Shown here: piece after piece, positions 42,119 to 49,920 of the stretch
How the letters are laid out: each line of letters begins with the position of its first letter
Position numbering within the stretch: position 1 is the first letter of the stretch
NCBI GenBank assembly: GCA_021824065.1
Contig: JAKALU010000007.1
Span: 1 to 51,439, forward strand
Origin: Nitrospirota bacterium
GTDB lineage: Bacteria > Nitrospirota > Thermodesulfovibrionia > Thermodesulfovibrionales > UBA1546
DNA: 51,439 bases
Reading direction: 5' to 3'
Notes under the pieces: generated by a model
Database searches by the model: none
What the model saw: the letters and a program-made list of their open reading frames with translations, nothing else
Told to the model about the DNA's origin: nothing
Translations under genes and position numbers: made by a program

Positions 42119-43864
42119 ATGGACTATTCAATAAAAATAGGCGGTGAGGCAGGGCAGGGTATCCAGACAATCGGGGATACGCTTGGCAGGGTGTTTTCGA
42201 GGGCAGGCTATCATGTATTTACACATCAGGATTACGAGTCACGCATAAGAGGCGGGCATAATTTTTTCCAGATAAGGTTTTCAGATATGCCTGTGACGGC
42301 ATCACGAGACAGAATTGATGTCATCGTTGCACTGGATAAAGAGAGCATAGCGCTTCATGAAAACGAGCTTACAGAAAACGGACAGATAATATACGATTCA
42401 TCCGCATTGAAACAGAAATACGAAAGGCCTCAATTCTTTGATGTCCCTTTTGTTAACCTCGCAGTGGAACACGGTGGAAATAAGATAATGGCAAACACGG
42501 TTGCTACCGGTGCGGTATTGGGAATGATAGGGATGGAGCTTGATATCCTGCTCGGAATCATAAAGGATGTATTCAAAAAGAAAGGCGAAGATATTATAAC
42601 GGCAAACATTGCTGCTGCAATGGCAGGACATGATTTTGCCGTGAAACAATGCCTGAGGTGTTCTTTCTCAGTTGCACCTTTATCTGAACCCAAAATGCTT
42701 ATATCGGGGATCGATGCAATAGGGTTTGGCGCTGTTGCATCAGGCTGCAAGTTTTATTCGGCCTACCCAATGACCCCTTCTACCGGCATTATGAATTATA
42801 TTGCTAATAAAGAAAAGGAATACGGGATTATTGTAGAACAAGCTGAAGATGAGATTGCTGCTATTAACATGGCATTAGGAGCTTCATTTGCAGGTGTGAG
42901 GGCAATGACAGGAAGTTCAGGAGGGGGTTTTGCTTTAATGGTTGAAGGGCTATCCCTCGCTGCTATGACAGAAACGCCGATTGTTATTGCACTTGGCCAG
43001 AGACCAGGTCCTGCCACAGGATTTCCCACAAGGACAGAGCAGGCAGAACTTCAGTTTGCAATGTACACTGCTCACGGAGAATTTCCGAGGGTTATATTTG
43101 CACCGGGCACTCCTGAGCAGGCATTTTATCTCACGAATAAGGCATTCGACCTTGCAGAAAAATACCAGATACCTGCGTTTATTCTTTTTGACACATACCT
43201 CGCAGACTCGGAGTGGACTTTCCCCGGGTTTGATTTAAAGAGAATTAAATATAAGGATTATAGACTGAGGGGTGATGCATTCAGAAATCTCAAAGAATAC
43301 AAAAGGCATGCATTTACCGACACCGGAGTTTCACCTCTTGGTGTTTCCGGTGATGCGACGCACCTTGTAGTAACAGACAGCGACGAGCATGACGAAGAAG
43401 GGCATATTGTTGAGGATGCTGAGACAAGGATAAAAATGGTGAATAAAAGGCTATTTAAGAAATTGCCATTGATAAAGCAGGAGATTGAGCCTCCAGCTCT
43501 TTACGGAGATACAAAGCCTGAGATAGTGCTTGTAGGATGGGGATCAACATACGGAGTAATGAAAGAAGCGATTGATGAATTATCACCCCCCCATCCCCCC
43601 CTTGGTAAGGGGGGGGAAGAGGGGGGTATCGCGATGCTTTATTTCAGCGAGATTTTTCCTTTCCCGTTAACAGATAAGTTCGATTATCTGAAAGTTCTTA
43701 ACAATGCAAAACTTGCAATCTGTATTGAAAACAACGCAACAGGTCAGTTTGCGCGCCTTATGCGGGCAGAGACAGGATATGAGTTTAAGGTAAAGATAAA
43801 TAAGTTCGATGGAAGGCCGTTTTTGTTGGAAGAACTTATAGACGGGATAAAACAAAAAAGATGA
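42119..43864 (+). CDS. korA: 2-oxoacid:acceptor oxidoreductase, fused gamma-alpha subunit
   Basis: 581 residues. Residues 1-180 are the gamma domain (IKIGGEAGQGIQTIGDTLGR; RGGHNFFQIRFSD); residues about 190-560 are the alpha (pyrimidine-binding) domain (GFGAVASGCKFYSAYPMTP; EDEIAAINMALGASFAG; TGSSGGGFALM). With KorB it oxidises a 2-oxoacid, probably 2-oxoglutarate, with coenzyme A and reduces ferredoxin. No strong ribosome site is seen before ATG 42119. An extra segment PPHPPLGKGGEEGG near residue 490 is encoded by a G/C-run palindrome inserted in frame. Substrate choice is inferred from the fused architecture. Confidence 0.93.
   Translation: MDYSIKIGGEAGQGIQTIGDTLGRVFSRAGYHVFTHQDYESRIRGGHNFFQIRFSDMPVTASRDRIDVIVALDKESIALHENELTENGQIIYDSSALKQKYERPQFFDVPFVNLAVEHGGNKIMANTVATGAVLGMIGMELDILLGIIKDVFKKKGEDIITANIAAAMAGHDFAVKQCLRCSFSVAPLSEPKMLISGIDAIGFGAVASGCKFYSAYPMTPSTGIMNYIANKEKEYGIIVEQAEDEIAAINMALGASFAGVRAMTGSSGGGFALMVEGLSLAAMTETPIVIALGQRPGPATGFPTRTEQAELQFAMYTAHGEFPRVIFAPGTPEQAFYLTNKAFDLAEKYQIPAFILFDTYLADSEWTFPGFDLKRIKYKDYRLRGDAFRNLKEYKRHAFTDTGVSPLGVSGDATHLVVTDSDEHDEEGHIVEDAETRIKMVNKRLFKKLPLIKQEIEPPALYGDTKPEIVLVGWGSTYGVMKEAIDELSPPHPPLGKGGEEGGIAMLYFSEIFPFPLTDKFDYLKVLNNAKLAICIENNATGQFARLMRAETGYEFKVKINKFDGRPFLLEELIDGIKQKR
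43584..43626. repeat. In-frame CCCCCC…GGGGGG palindromic repeat inside korA
   Basis: Runs of C, then CTTGGTAAGG at the centre, then runs of G form an inverted repeat that encodes about 14 extra Pro/Gly/Glu residues. A related element with a TTTAGTAAA centre lies between genes at 46699-46724. Homopolymer runs of 7-8 bases here are also prone to sequencing errors. Confidence 0.75.
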
Positions 43865-43870
43865 TTTCGA

Positions 43871-44003
43871 AGACACGGCATAGTATTTTCGCTCATTCTC
43901 GCCCCGATAAAGTCGGGACTCCGAGGATTTTGCCTCTTTATTTTTATAACATTTACTGTCGGAATATCGGCAAAATAAGCCGCTCGAACACCATGCCGTG
44001 TCT
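43871..44003. repeat. 133-bp element with 11-bp terminal inverted repeats between korA and korB
   Basis: AGACACGGCAT at 43871-43881 is the exact reverse complement of ATGCCGTGTCT at 43993-44003. An internal hairpin CCCGATAAAGTCGGG is near 43903. No reading frame of note. It resembles a MITE-sized element and starts 6 bp after the korA stop. Confidence 0.65.
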
Positions 44004-44042
44004 TTTAGCCCAATTTAGGATCCTAACAAGTCTCATTTTGCT

Positions 44043-44083
44043 GTCATTGCGAGGAGCGGAAGCGACGTGGCAATCTCGCAATC
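44043..44083. repeat. Dispersed GTCATTGCGAGGAGC repeat upstream of korB
   Basis: TTGCGAG (44047-44053) and CTCGCAA (44075-44081) form the stem. The intervening GAGCGGAAGCGACGTGG is characteristic of a widely dispersed repeat in environmental bacteria. A degenerate copy is at 31346-31379. Confidence 0.7.
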
Positions 44084-44143
44084 ACAACTCACTGAGGTTT
44101 TTCAGTGTTCAATTTAGTTCTAAGAATGGGAGAGGTTTATTAG

Positions 44144-44995
44144 ATGCCCACATCAGATGACTATAAGGGTCAGACACCTGCATGGTGTCCTGGATGTGGT
44201 AACTTTGCCATTCTTAAGACTTTTAAGGATGCTGTGGTTGAACTCGGCATAGAACCTCATCAGATGACTATGGTCTCCGGAATAGGGCAGGCAGGAAAAT
44301 TCCCTCATTATATCAGATGCAATACCTTCAACGGCCTTCATGGAAGAACACTGCCTGTTGCAACAGGGATAAAGCTTGCCAATCATGGAATGCTCGTTAT
44401 TGCTGTTGCAGGAGACGGTGACTGCTATGGCGAGGGCGGTAATCACCTTACGCATGCAATGAGAAGAAACATCAATGTGAAACTTTTTGTGCATGACAAC
44501 CAGATTTACGGTCTCACAAAAGGGCAGGCATCTCCAACGAGCATGAAAGGTATGAAGACAAAGAACCAGCCATTCGGGGTTTTCTCCGAGCAGTTGAACC
44601 CGATTGCCCTTGCAGTTGCACTTGACTGCAGTTTTGTCGCAAGGGGATCTGCAGGTGATATGCCGCATCTGAAAGAACTTTTTAAGGCGGCAATAAAGCA
44701 CAAAGGATTTTCATTAGTTGATATACTTCAACCATGTGTCACATTCAATAAGATTAACACTTATGAATGGTACAGACAGAGGGTTTATCATATAGAAACT
44801 GATTACAATCCTGAAGACAGATTGGAGGCATTTAAAAAGGCACTTGAATGGGGAGATAAAATTCCGATAGGCATTATCTACAGAAATAATCGCATGACTT
44901 TTGAAGAGAGAATGCCCATGATTAAAGATATGCCATTAGTCAGGCAATTATTTGATAGGTCAAAGATAGGTAGTACGATCAATGAGTTTTATTAA
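44144..44995 (+). CDS. korB: 2-oxoacid:acceptor oxidoreductase, beta subunit
   Basis: 283 residues. Thiamine-diphosphate-binding subunit: TPAWCPGCGNFAILKTF at the start, GIGQAGKFPHY, the TPP motif AVAGDGDCYGEGGNHL with metal-binding Asp and Asn, and DNQIYGLTKGQASPTS. No 4Fe-4S ferredoxin domain, so electrons leave through the cluster in this subunit. Follows korA but is separated by 279 bp holding two repeat elements, so co-transcription is likely but could be modulated. AGAGGTTTATTAG precedes ATG 44144. Confidence 0.95.
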   Translation: MPTSDDYKGQTPAWCPGCGNFAILKTFKDAVVELGIEPHQMTMVSGIGQAGKFPHYIRCNTFNGLHGRTLPVATGIKLANHGMLVIAVAGDGDCYGEGGNHLTHAMRRNINVKLFVHDNQIYGLTKGQASPTSMKGMKTKNQPFGVFSEQLNPIALAVALDCSFVARGSAGDMPHLKELFKAAIKHKGFSLVDILQPCVTFNKINTYEWYRQRVYHIETDYNPEDRLEAFKKALEWGDKIPIGIIYRNNRMTFEERMPMIKDMPLVRQLFDRSKIGSTINEFY

Positions 44996-45013
44996 ATCTT
45001 TTCCCTGACAGTC

Positions 45014-45124
45014 TCAGGATATGCTACTTATCACAGGTTCTTCGCATACAATCCTGATTATGTCTGCCCGAGATACAATCCCCTGCAACCTGGTTTCAGC
45101 ATCTACAACAGGAACCCTCGGGAA
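45014..45124 (-). pseudogene. CBS-domain gene remnant
   Basis: 36 codons on the minus strand read FPRVPVVDAETRLQGIVSRA and continue DIIRIVCEEPVIS to a TGA. This is the second half of a CBS domain (compare RLPVVDEKGRLIGIISRAD in the intact CBS gene at 48.7 kb). No start or first half exists upstream; sequence turns into a cytochrome remnant at 45134. Clearly a fragment. Confidence 0.65.
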
Positions 45125-45133
45125 GGGACATAT

Positions 45134-45226
45134 ATGGCTACATTCGGCATGAAGGGTGTTGGATTAAGCAACCAGGACATCGCTGATGTGGTTACGTACG
45201 CAAGGACGCTTTCAGGTAAAAAATAG
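45134..45226 (+). pseudogene. C-terminal remnant of a c-type cytochrome
   Basis: 30 codons: MATFGMKGVGLSNQDIADVV then TYARTLSGKK. The pattern (M-x-x-F-G … LSxQDIADVVxYxRxL) is the C-terminal helix of class I cytochromes c, with Met as a possible axial ligand. The CXXCH part is absent. Together with the CBS remnant, it accounts for most of the 305-bp gap after korB; nothing else was recognised there. Confidence 0.6.
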
Positions 45227-45300
45227 CTTATGATTCTTACATGTGCTGCATTAGAGACATTCTGGATGCATAAAAAAAGAAACAGTTATACAATATCTAT

Positions 45301-45729
45301 ATGTTGGATAAACAGACAATAGCTTACCTCAAGCTGGTGCATGGTTTTTATAATGCTTCCATGATGCTGCTGTTTATTTATCAGGGCTGGCTTGGATTGA
45401 GAATAAGAAAACAGAGGATGAGAGGTGTTCAGGCATTTGAAGTTATAAAAAGGCACAGGAAATTTGGGCCTGTTCTGGCATTGCTGGGAGTCGCTGGATT
45501 TTTTGCCGGCTTGGTTCTTATCTATCTCGACACAGGAAGGATATTAAAATACCCGCAGCATTTTATTACTGGTTTAGCTGTAGTTTTTTCGATAATAGCA
45601 ACATTCATTATATCAAGGAAAATAAAAGGTCTTGATTCGCCGTGGAGAACTCCTCATTTCAGACGCGGATTAGCAGTCCTTATTCTTTATACGATTCAGG
45701 TATTTTTTGGATTGAGAATACTTCTTTGA
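45301..45729 (+). CDS. Four-TM membrane protein, DUF4079 or cytochrome b561-like
   Basis: 142 residues with four predicted TM helices (about 13-30, 54-74, 86-105, 123-141). Histidines are placed near helix ends: His14, His47, His87 and His118, a pattern that could ligate haem as in b561-type or DUF4079 proteins. Start ATG 45301 has no strong ribosome site. It is convergent with the ZIP transporter gene. Function not known; haem binding is only a suggestion. Confidence 0.6.
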   Translation: MLDKQTIAYLKLVHGFYNASMMLLFIYQGWLGLRIRKQRMRGVQAFEVIKRHRKFGPVLALLGVAGFFAGLVLIYLDTGRILKYPQHFITGLAVVFSIIATFIISRKIKGLDSPWRTPHFRRGLAVLILYTIQVFFGLRILL

Positions 45730-45788
45730 ATAATTCTTGAGTAACAATTTTCCAATGCCCCGGGTTTTGCCGCAGGGTTCTTTATTTT

Positions 45789-46601
45789 CTATCCAAACGC
45801 CACATCCAATGTCATCATTAATGCAAAGCCCGTCATAGCGCCAATGGTTGCGTAGTCTGTGTTGCCGCTGCGCTGTGACTCAGGAACCACTTCTTCTACT
45901 ACAACAAATATCATGGCTCCGGCTGCAAAACCTAAAGCATAAGGCAAGATGGAATGTGCGATCAGGATGGCTGCTGCGCCAATAACACTGGCGAGAGGCT
46001 CGACCATCCCGGATAACTGGCCATACCAGAAGCTTTTTAAACGGGATAGACCTTCTCGCCTGAGAGGAACAGAGACAGCGGTTCCCTCTGGAAAGTTCTG
46101 AATCCCGATGCCTATGGCTAAAGCGATAGCCCCTGCTAAAGTTGCGGAGGGAAAACCGGCTGCAACTGCACCAAAGGCGATTCCAACTGCAAGCCCCTCG
46201 GGAATGTTATGCAGGGTTATGGCAAGGATAAGAAGGGTATTCCTGTGCCACGATGTCTTGACACCTTCAGCTTTCTCTTCGGGAACCCCGAGATGTAAAT
46301 GGGGGAGTAATTTATCAATACCCAATAAGAAAAATCCCCCTGCCAGGAAACCTGCCGTAGCCGGAAACCATGCAGGAATATTTTTACCTTCCGACATCTC
46401 GATAGCCGGGGCAAGCAAAGACCAATAGCTGGCAGCAATCATAACCCCGGCGGCAAAACCGAGCATACTATCAAGCAGTCTCCTGCTTATATCTTTTGCA
46501 ATGAATACCACAGCAGCCCCGAACCCTGTCATTGCCCATGTAAATCCTGTGGCAATTAATGCCTGTACAATAGGGTTAAGGTTTTGCATGAAGTCCATCA
46601 T
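45789..46601 (-). CDS. ZIP-family metal transporter
   Basis: 270 residues, eight TM segments. The metal-path motifs are clear: HNIPEGLAVGIAFG in TM4 and GIQNFPEGTAVSVPL in TM5; a variable loop follows TM3 (LLPHLHLGVPEEKAEGV) with histidines. Best matches the GufA/ZupT branch of ZIP, importing zinc, iron or manganese. No adjacent regulator. Nearby metal-related proteins (ferritin-like, cupin with His tail) are on the other strand. Confidence 0.92.
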   Translation of the reverse strand: MMDFMQNLNPIVQALIATGFTWAMTGFGAAVVFIAKDISRRLLDSMLGFAAGVMIAASYWSLLAPAIEMSEGKNIPAWFPATAGFLAGGFFLLGIDKLLPHLHLGVPEEKAEGVKTSWHRNTLLILAITLHNIPEGLAVGIAFGAVAAGFPSATLAGAIALAIGIGIQNFPEGTAVSVPLRREGLSRLKSFWYGQLSGMVEPLASVIGAAAILIAHSILPYALGFAAGAMIFVVVEEVVPESQRSGNTDYATIGAMTGFALMMTLDVAFG

Positions 46602-46698
46602 ATGCTGATAAGCATAGCGAATATGCGTTCATATTTCAATATTCTCGTTTTAGCTGGAAGCAACAAATCACGAATGTGGTATTAAGAGATTTTTTTAA

Positions 46699-46724
46699 AA
46701 TCCCCCTTTAGTAAAGAGGGGATT
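46699..46724. repeat. AATCCCCCTTTA…AAAGAGGGGATT palindromic repeat
   Basis: Imperfect inverted repeat in the gap between the ZIP gene and the thioredoxin-reductase gene. Of the same general type as the element embedded in korA (43584-43626). Confidence 0.65.
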
Positions 46725-46811
46725 CTTACAGATACCCCAACAAGGTTTTGTTACTTACTAAATAATTATTCTTGATTGCAAAGAACAAAAAAAGGAAATA
46801 AAATATCTCTT

Positions 46812-48428
46812 ATGGAAAAGGAACTTGTCACAGAAGATGTAAAAAAAGTCTTGAGGGATGCATTCAGGGAACTAAGGGACGTTGTCTTCATTGAAGTTTA
46901 CACAAAGGTCGGCGTAAACGATATGTTCAATGACATTGCGGTAGACCTTATGAAGACAATGTCAGAGCTTTCTGACAGGATTAAAGTGAGCTTTTATAAG
47001 ATTGGCGATGAAAATTCTAAGAAGCGCAATGTTCTCAGATCACCGACCGTCCTTATAGCACCTGATAAATATGACATCCGCTACACAGGCGCACCTGTCG
47101 GCGAGGAAGGCCGATCAATTGTTATGACTATCATAATGGCATCAACAGGCCAGACCCTTCTTTCAGATGATTCAAGAAAAAGACTGAATAGGCTTGAAGA
47201 GAAAAGACATATAAGAGTCTTTGTCAGCCCAACATGTCCTTATTGCCCTCAGCAGGTCTTGTATGCTGTTTCTGCTGCTATAGAAAAGAAGGGCATTGTG
47301 TCAGCAGAGATGATCGAAATTTATGAAAACAGGGATCTTGCGGAGAAATACTCGGCCATGTCTGTGCCAAGGACATTTGTAGGAGAGACACTCATAGCGC
47401 CGGGGCTTCAGCCTGAGGAAAATTTTATAGAATCAGTGATTGAAGAAAGACCTGTAGAATATGTTGCACCTGTAGGAAGGGAAGAACTCAGGGAATATGA
47501 TGTTGTGATAATTGGCGGAGGACCTGCAGGATTGACAGCAGCTATATATGCTGAAAGGAGCGGGTTGAAAAGCATTATATTTGAAAAAGCGAATGTAGGA
47601 GGTCAGATAGCTATAACGCCTGTTGTTGAAAACTATCCTGGTTTTGTGAGCATCGCAGGAAAGACACTTGTTGATCTAATGGCAAAGCAGACAATGGAAT
47701 ATGCATTAGTTCTGCAGGGAGTCAGGGTAGATGACATAAAGAAACTTAACGGAGGATTCGAGGTAAAAACGGGTAGGGGAGATTATAAGACTAAGGCAAT
47801 AATCATCGCCGCTGGCGCTGGCAGCAAAAAGCTTAATACACGCGGGGAGGAAAAACTTGCAGGCAGGGGTGTAAGTTACTGCGCTACATGCGATGGCTAT
47901 CTTTTCAAGGACGGTAAAAACGTCATAGTGGTTGGAGGCGGAAACAGCGCACTCACCGATGCACTTTATCTTGACAGTCTCGGCGCCCATGTTACCATAG
48001 TTCATAGAAAAGATGCTTTCAGGGCAGAAGAGAGGTTGCAGCAGAGTGTTTTTCAGAGAAATATACCAGTTCTCTTGAACAGTGAGGTTAAAGAAATCGT
48101 TGGAGACAGAGTTGTTGAAAAGGTAAGAATAGAAGATATTAAGACAGGGCAGACAAAAGATATTAAGGCAGATGCTGTGTTTATAGCCATAGGTTATGAG
48201 CCTAACAATGAGATAGCAAAGAAGCTTGGACTTGCGCTTGATGAAGAAGGATATATTAAGGTTGACGATAAAATGAGGACATCAATGCCAATGGTTTATG
48301 CTGCAGGAGACATAACAGGCGGGGTTAAGCAGATTGTCACGGCAGTTTCTCAGGGCGCTGTAGCTGCTTTAACTGCATTTGAAGACGTTTTAAACCCTTA
48401 CTGGAAGGAAAAATCAGGGCAAAAATAG
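46812..48428 (+). CDS. Protein disulfide oxidoreductase-thioredoxin reductase fusion
   Basis: 538 residues from ATG 46812; a TTG at 46776 is in frame but the fold begins after MEKELVTEDVKKVL. Residues 1-215 form two thioredoxin folds like PDO/AhpF N-terminal domains: the first lacks a CXXC, the second has CPYC (Cys142, Cys145). Residues about 225-538 are a thioredoxin-reductase module: VIIGGGPAGLTAAIYAERSG (FAD), redox pair CATCDG (near 357), VVGGGNSA (NAD(P)H) and the late YAAGDITGG. It probably relays electrons from NAD(P)H internally to its own CPYC for peroxide or disulfide reduction. Confidence 0.93.
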   Translation: MEKELVTEDVKKVLRDAFRELRDVVFIEVYTKVGVNDMFNDIAVDLMKTMSELSDRIKVSFYKIGDENSKKRNVLRSPTVLIAPDKYDIRYTGAPVGEEGRSIVMTIIMASTGQTLLSDDSRKRLNRLEEKRHIRVFVSPTCPYCPQQVLYAVSAAIEKKGIVSAEMIEIYENRDLAEKYSAMSVPRTFVGETLIAPGLQPEENFIESVIEERPVEYVAPVGREELREYDVVIIGGGPAGLTAAIYAERSGLKSIIFEKANVGGQIAITPVVENYPGFVSIAGKTLVDLMAKQTMEYALVLQGVRVDDIKKLNGGFEVKTGRGDYKTKAIIIAAGAGSKKLNTRGEEKLAGRGVSYCATCDGYLFKDGKNVIVVGGGNSALTDALYLDSLGAHVTIVHRKDAFRAEERLQQSVFQRNIPVLLNSEVKEIVGDRVVEKVRIEDIKTGQTKDIKADAVFIAIGYEPNNEIAKKLGLALDEEGYIKVDDKMRTSMPMVYAAGDITGGVKQIVTAVSQGAVAALTAFEDVLNPYWKEKSGQK

Positions 48429-48632
48429 TTAAAGTAATAATTTAAGTTATCTGGCAAACATCCTGAAATGTAAATATTTTTGATTATCATTATAGTCAAC
48501 AATTATCCCGTACCCATATGATTGGTGATAAGGATATGTTGTATGCCCTTATGGTAAATGTAAACCGTGTTAGAAAGCGAGCAGGTTTCTTTTAACAGCG
48601 TAAAGGTTATGTCACTGTACAGAACAATTGTC

Positions 48633-48650
48633 TTATGATATAAATCATAA
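48633..48650. promoter_or_regulatory. FNR/CRP-family-like palindrome upstream of the CBS-HPP pair
   Basis: TTATGATATAAATCATAA has perfect 7-bp arms around a 4-bp spacer and contains TGAT-N4-ATCA, the core of the FNR/CRP-type box. Its centre is 59 bp before the ATG of the CBS gene, which would fit activation from about -41. The rest of the 48429-48700 gap shows nothing else definite. Confidence 0.45.
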
Positions 48651-48700
48651 TAGGCATCTATGCAGACAGATTAAAATTTAAATCAATAAGTGAGGTCTTT

Positions 48701-49279
48701 ATGGATAACGCACATGATGAGATTTCCGATGAAGATCTGGGTGCAGCGCTCAGAGAGATGAGAACTTATGTGGACATAACTGCTGAGGATCTGAAGAAGA
48801 TTTATGTTATTGCCCTGAAATATGCAAAGGCAAGGCTTGTCTCTAAGGTTCTTGTCCGGGATGTAATGACTAAAAATGTTATCGTTGTTCAAAAATACGA
48901 TGATATTACTAAGGCAGCGAGAATTCTTTCAGAAAATAATATCAGCGGTCTGCCTGTAGTTGATAAAGAAAATTATGTTGTCGGCGTTATTTCAGAGGCA
49001 GATATTCTTTCGACTGCGGGGATGAGGAGAGGACATACATTCAAGGACGTCTTAAGACATATTCTTGGCGAGCCGCTGCCAGAACGTAAATCAGGGGATT
49101 TAGTGGGGGATATTATGACCAAACCAGCTATAACCACGAGACCAGATACGGATATAAGCGAGGTTGCAAGGATTCTGGATGAGCGAAGAATTAAGAGGCT
49201 CCCTGTTGTGGATGAAAAAGGCAGGCTCATCGGGATTATATCAAGGGCAGATATTGTCAGGGCAATAGGGAAGAAATGA
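48701..49279 (+). CDS. Two-CBS-domain protein
   Basis: 192 residues. About 45 N-terminal residues form a charged helical lead (SDEDLGAALREMRTYVD), followed by two CBS modules: VRDVMTKNVIVVQKYDDITK with GLPVVDKENYVVGVIS, and VGDIMTKPAITTRPDTDISE with RLPVVDEKGRLIGIISRAD. A Bateman pair binds adenine nucleotides and regulates a partner. The next gene, an HPP membrane protein, overlaps its stop by 4 bp (ATGA), so the CBS protein probably senses energy state for it. Confidence 0.92.
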   Translation: MDNAHDEISDEDLGAALREMRTYVDITAEDLKKIYVIALKYAKARLVSKVLVRDVMTKNVIVVQKYDDITKAARILSENNISGLPVVDKENYVVGVISEADILSTAGMRRGHTFKDVLRHILGEPLPERKSGDLVGDIMTKPAITTRPDTDISEVARILDERRIKRLPVVDEKGRLIGIISRADIVRAIGKK

Positions 49280-49821
49280 AGCTGAATGAATATCTGTCAA
49301 AAATGAAAGGAGGGGCTAAGAGCCCGCCTGGTGTTGGTTTTACAGAACTTCTCTGGTCGTGGCTCGGTGCTGTTATGGGAATCGGAATTTGCGGTTATCT
49401 CTCCTCAAGATATTTTGAGCCGAGGGATCTGACTCTGCTTATAGGCTCTTTTGGCGCATCAGCAGTTCTTGTTTATGGCGCAATCAAAAGTCCATTAGCA
49501 CAGCCAAGAAATCTTATTGGAGGACACATAGTATCAGCACTTGTCGGTGTGGCAAGCTATAAACTATTCGGAGACACTATCTGGATAGCTTCTGCCCTTG
49601 GTGTAGCATTTGCCGTTGTTGCTATGCTTGCAACCAAGACGCTTCATCCCCCCGGGGGCGCAACAGCATTGATTGCAATAATAGGCGGCAAAAAGATTCA
49701 TGACCTGGGTTTTTTTTATGCAGTTCTTCCTGCGGGAGCAGGGGCGCTAATTCTGCTTCTTGTGGCACTTCTTGTGAATAATCTTTCAAAACACAGAAGG
49801 TATCCTGAGTATTGGTTTTAG
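49276..49821 (+). CDS. HPP-family membrane protein
   Basis: 181 residues, about four to five TM segments. The family motif HPPGGATALIAIIGG is intact. HPP proteins include nitrite transporters of plastids and cyanobacteria; many are fused to or paired with CBS domains, as here. Start ATG 49276 overlaps the CBS gene stop. The last 169 bp (49654-49822) recur as a direct repeat at 51243-51411 with two silent changes. Confidence 0.88.
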   Translation: MKLNEYLSKMKGGAKSPPGVGFTELLWSWLGAVMGIGICGYLSSRYFEPRDLTLLIGSFGASAVLVYGAIKSPLAQPRNLIGGHIVSALVGVASYKLFGDTIWIASALGVAFAVVAMLATKTLHPPGGATALIAIIGGKKIHDLGFFYAVLPAGAGALILLLVALLVNNLSKHRRYPEYWF

Positions 49822-49822
49822 A
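49654..49822 (+). repeat. Direct repeat copy 1: 3' end of hpp
   Basis: Matches 51243-51411 for 169 bp with only two T-to-C differences (AAT/AAC and TAT/TAC), both silent in the reading frame. Similarity ends just after the TAG stop. The distance between copies is 1589 bp. Confidence 0.95.
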
Positions 49823-49920
49823 CTGATCCATACTTCTGTAATATTGTACTTTCGCACCTTTATACCGTGGCCGGTGCAATTAACCTTGCAAATTGAAAGT
49901 CTATCCTTTAAAATACAAGC

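Noticed and set aside
43584-43626. Calling korA frameshifted at the C and G runs
   Set aside because: The frame continues correctly into IAMLYFSEIFPF, so the insert is in frame as given.
45008-45133. Plus-strand open frame running into the cytochrome remnant
   Set aside because: It is the antisense of a clear CBS-domain sequence on the minus strand, and the residues do not look like a cytochrome.
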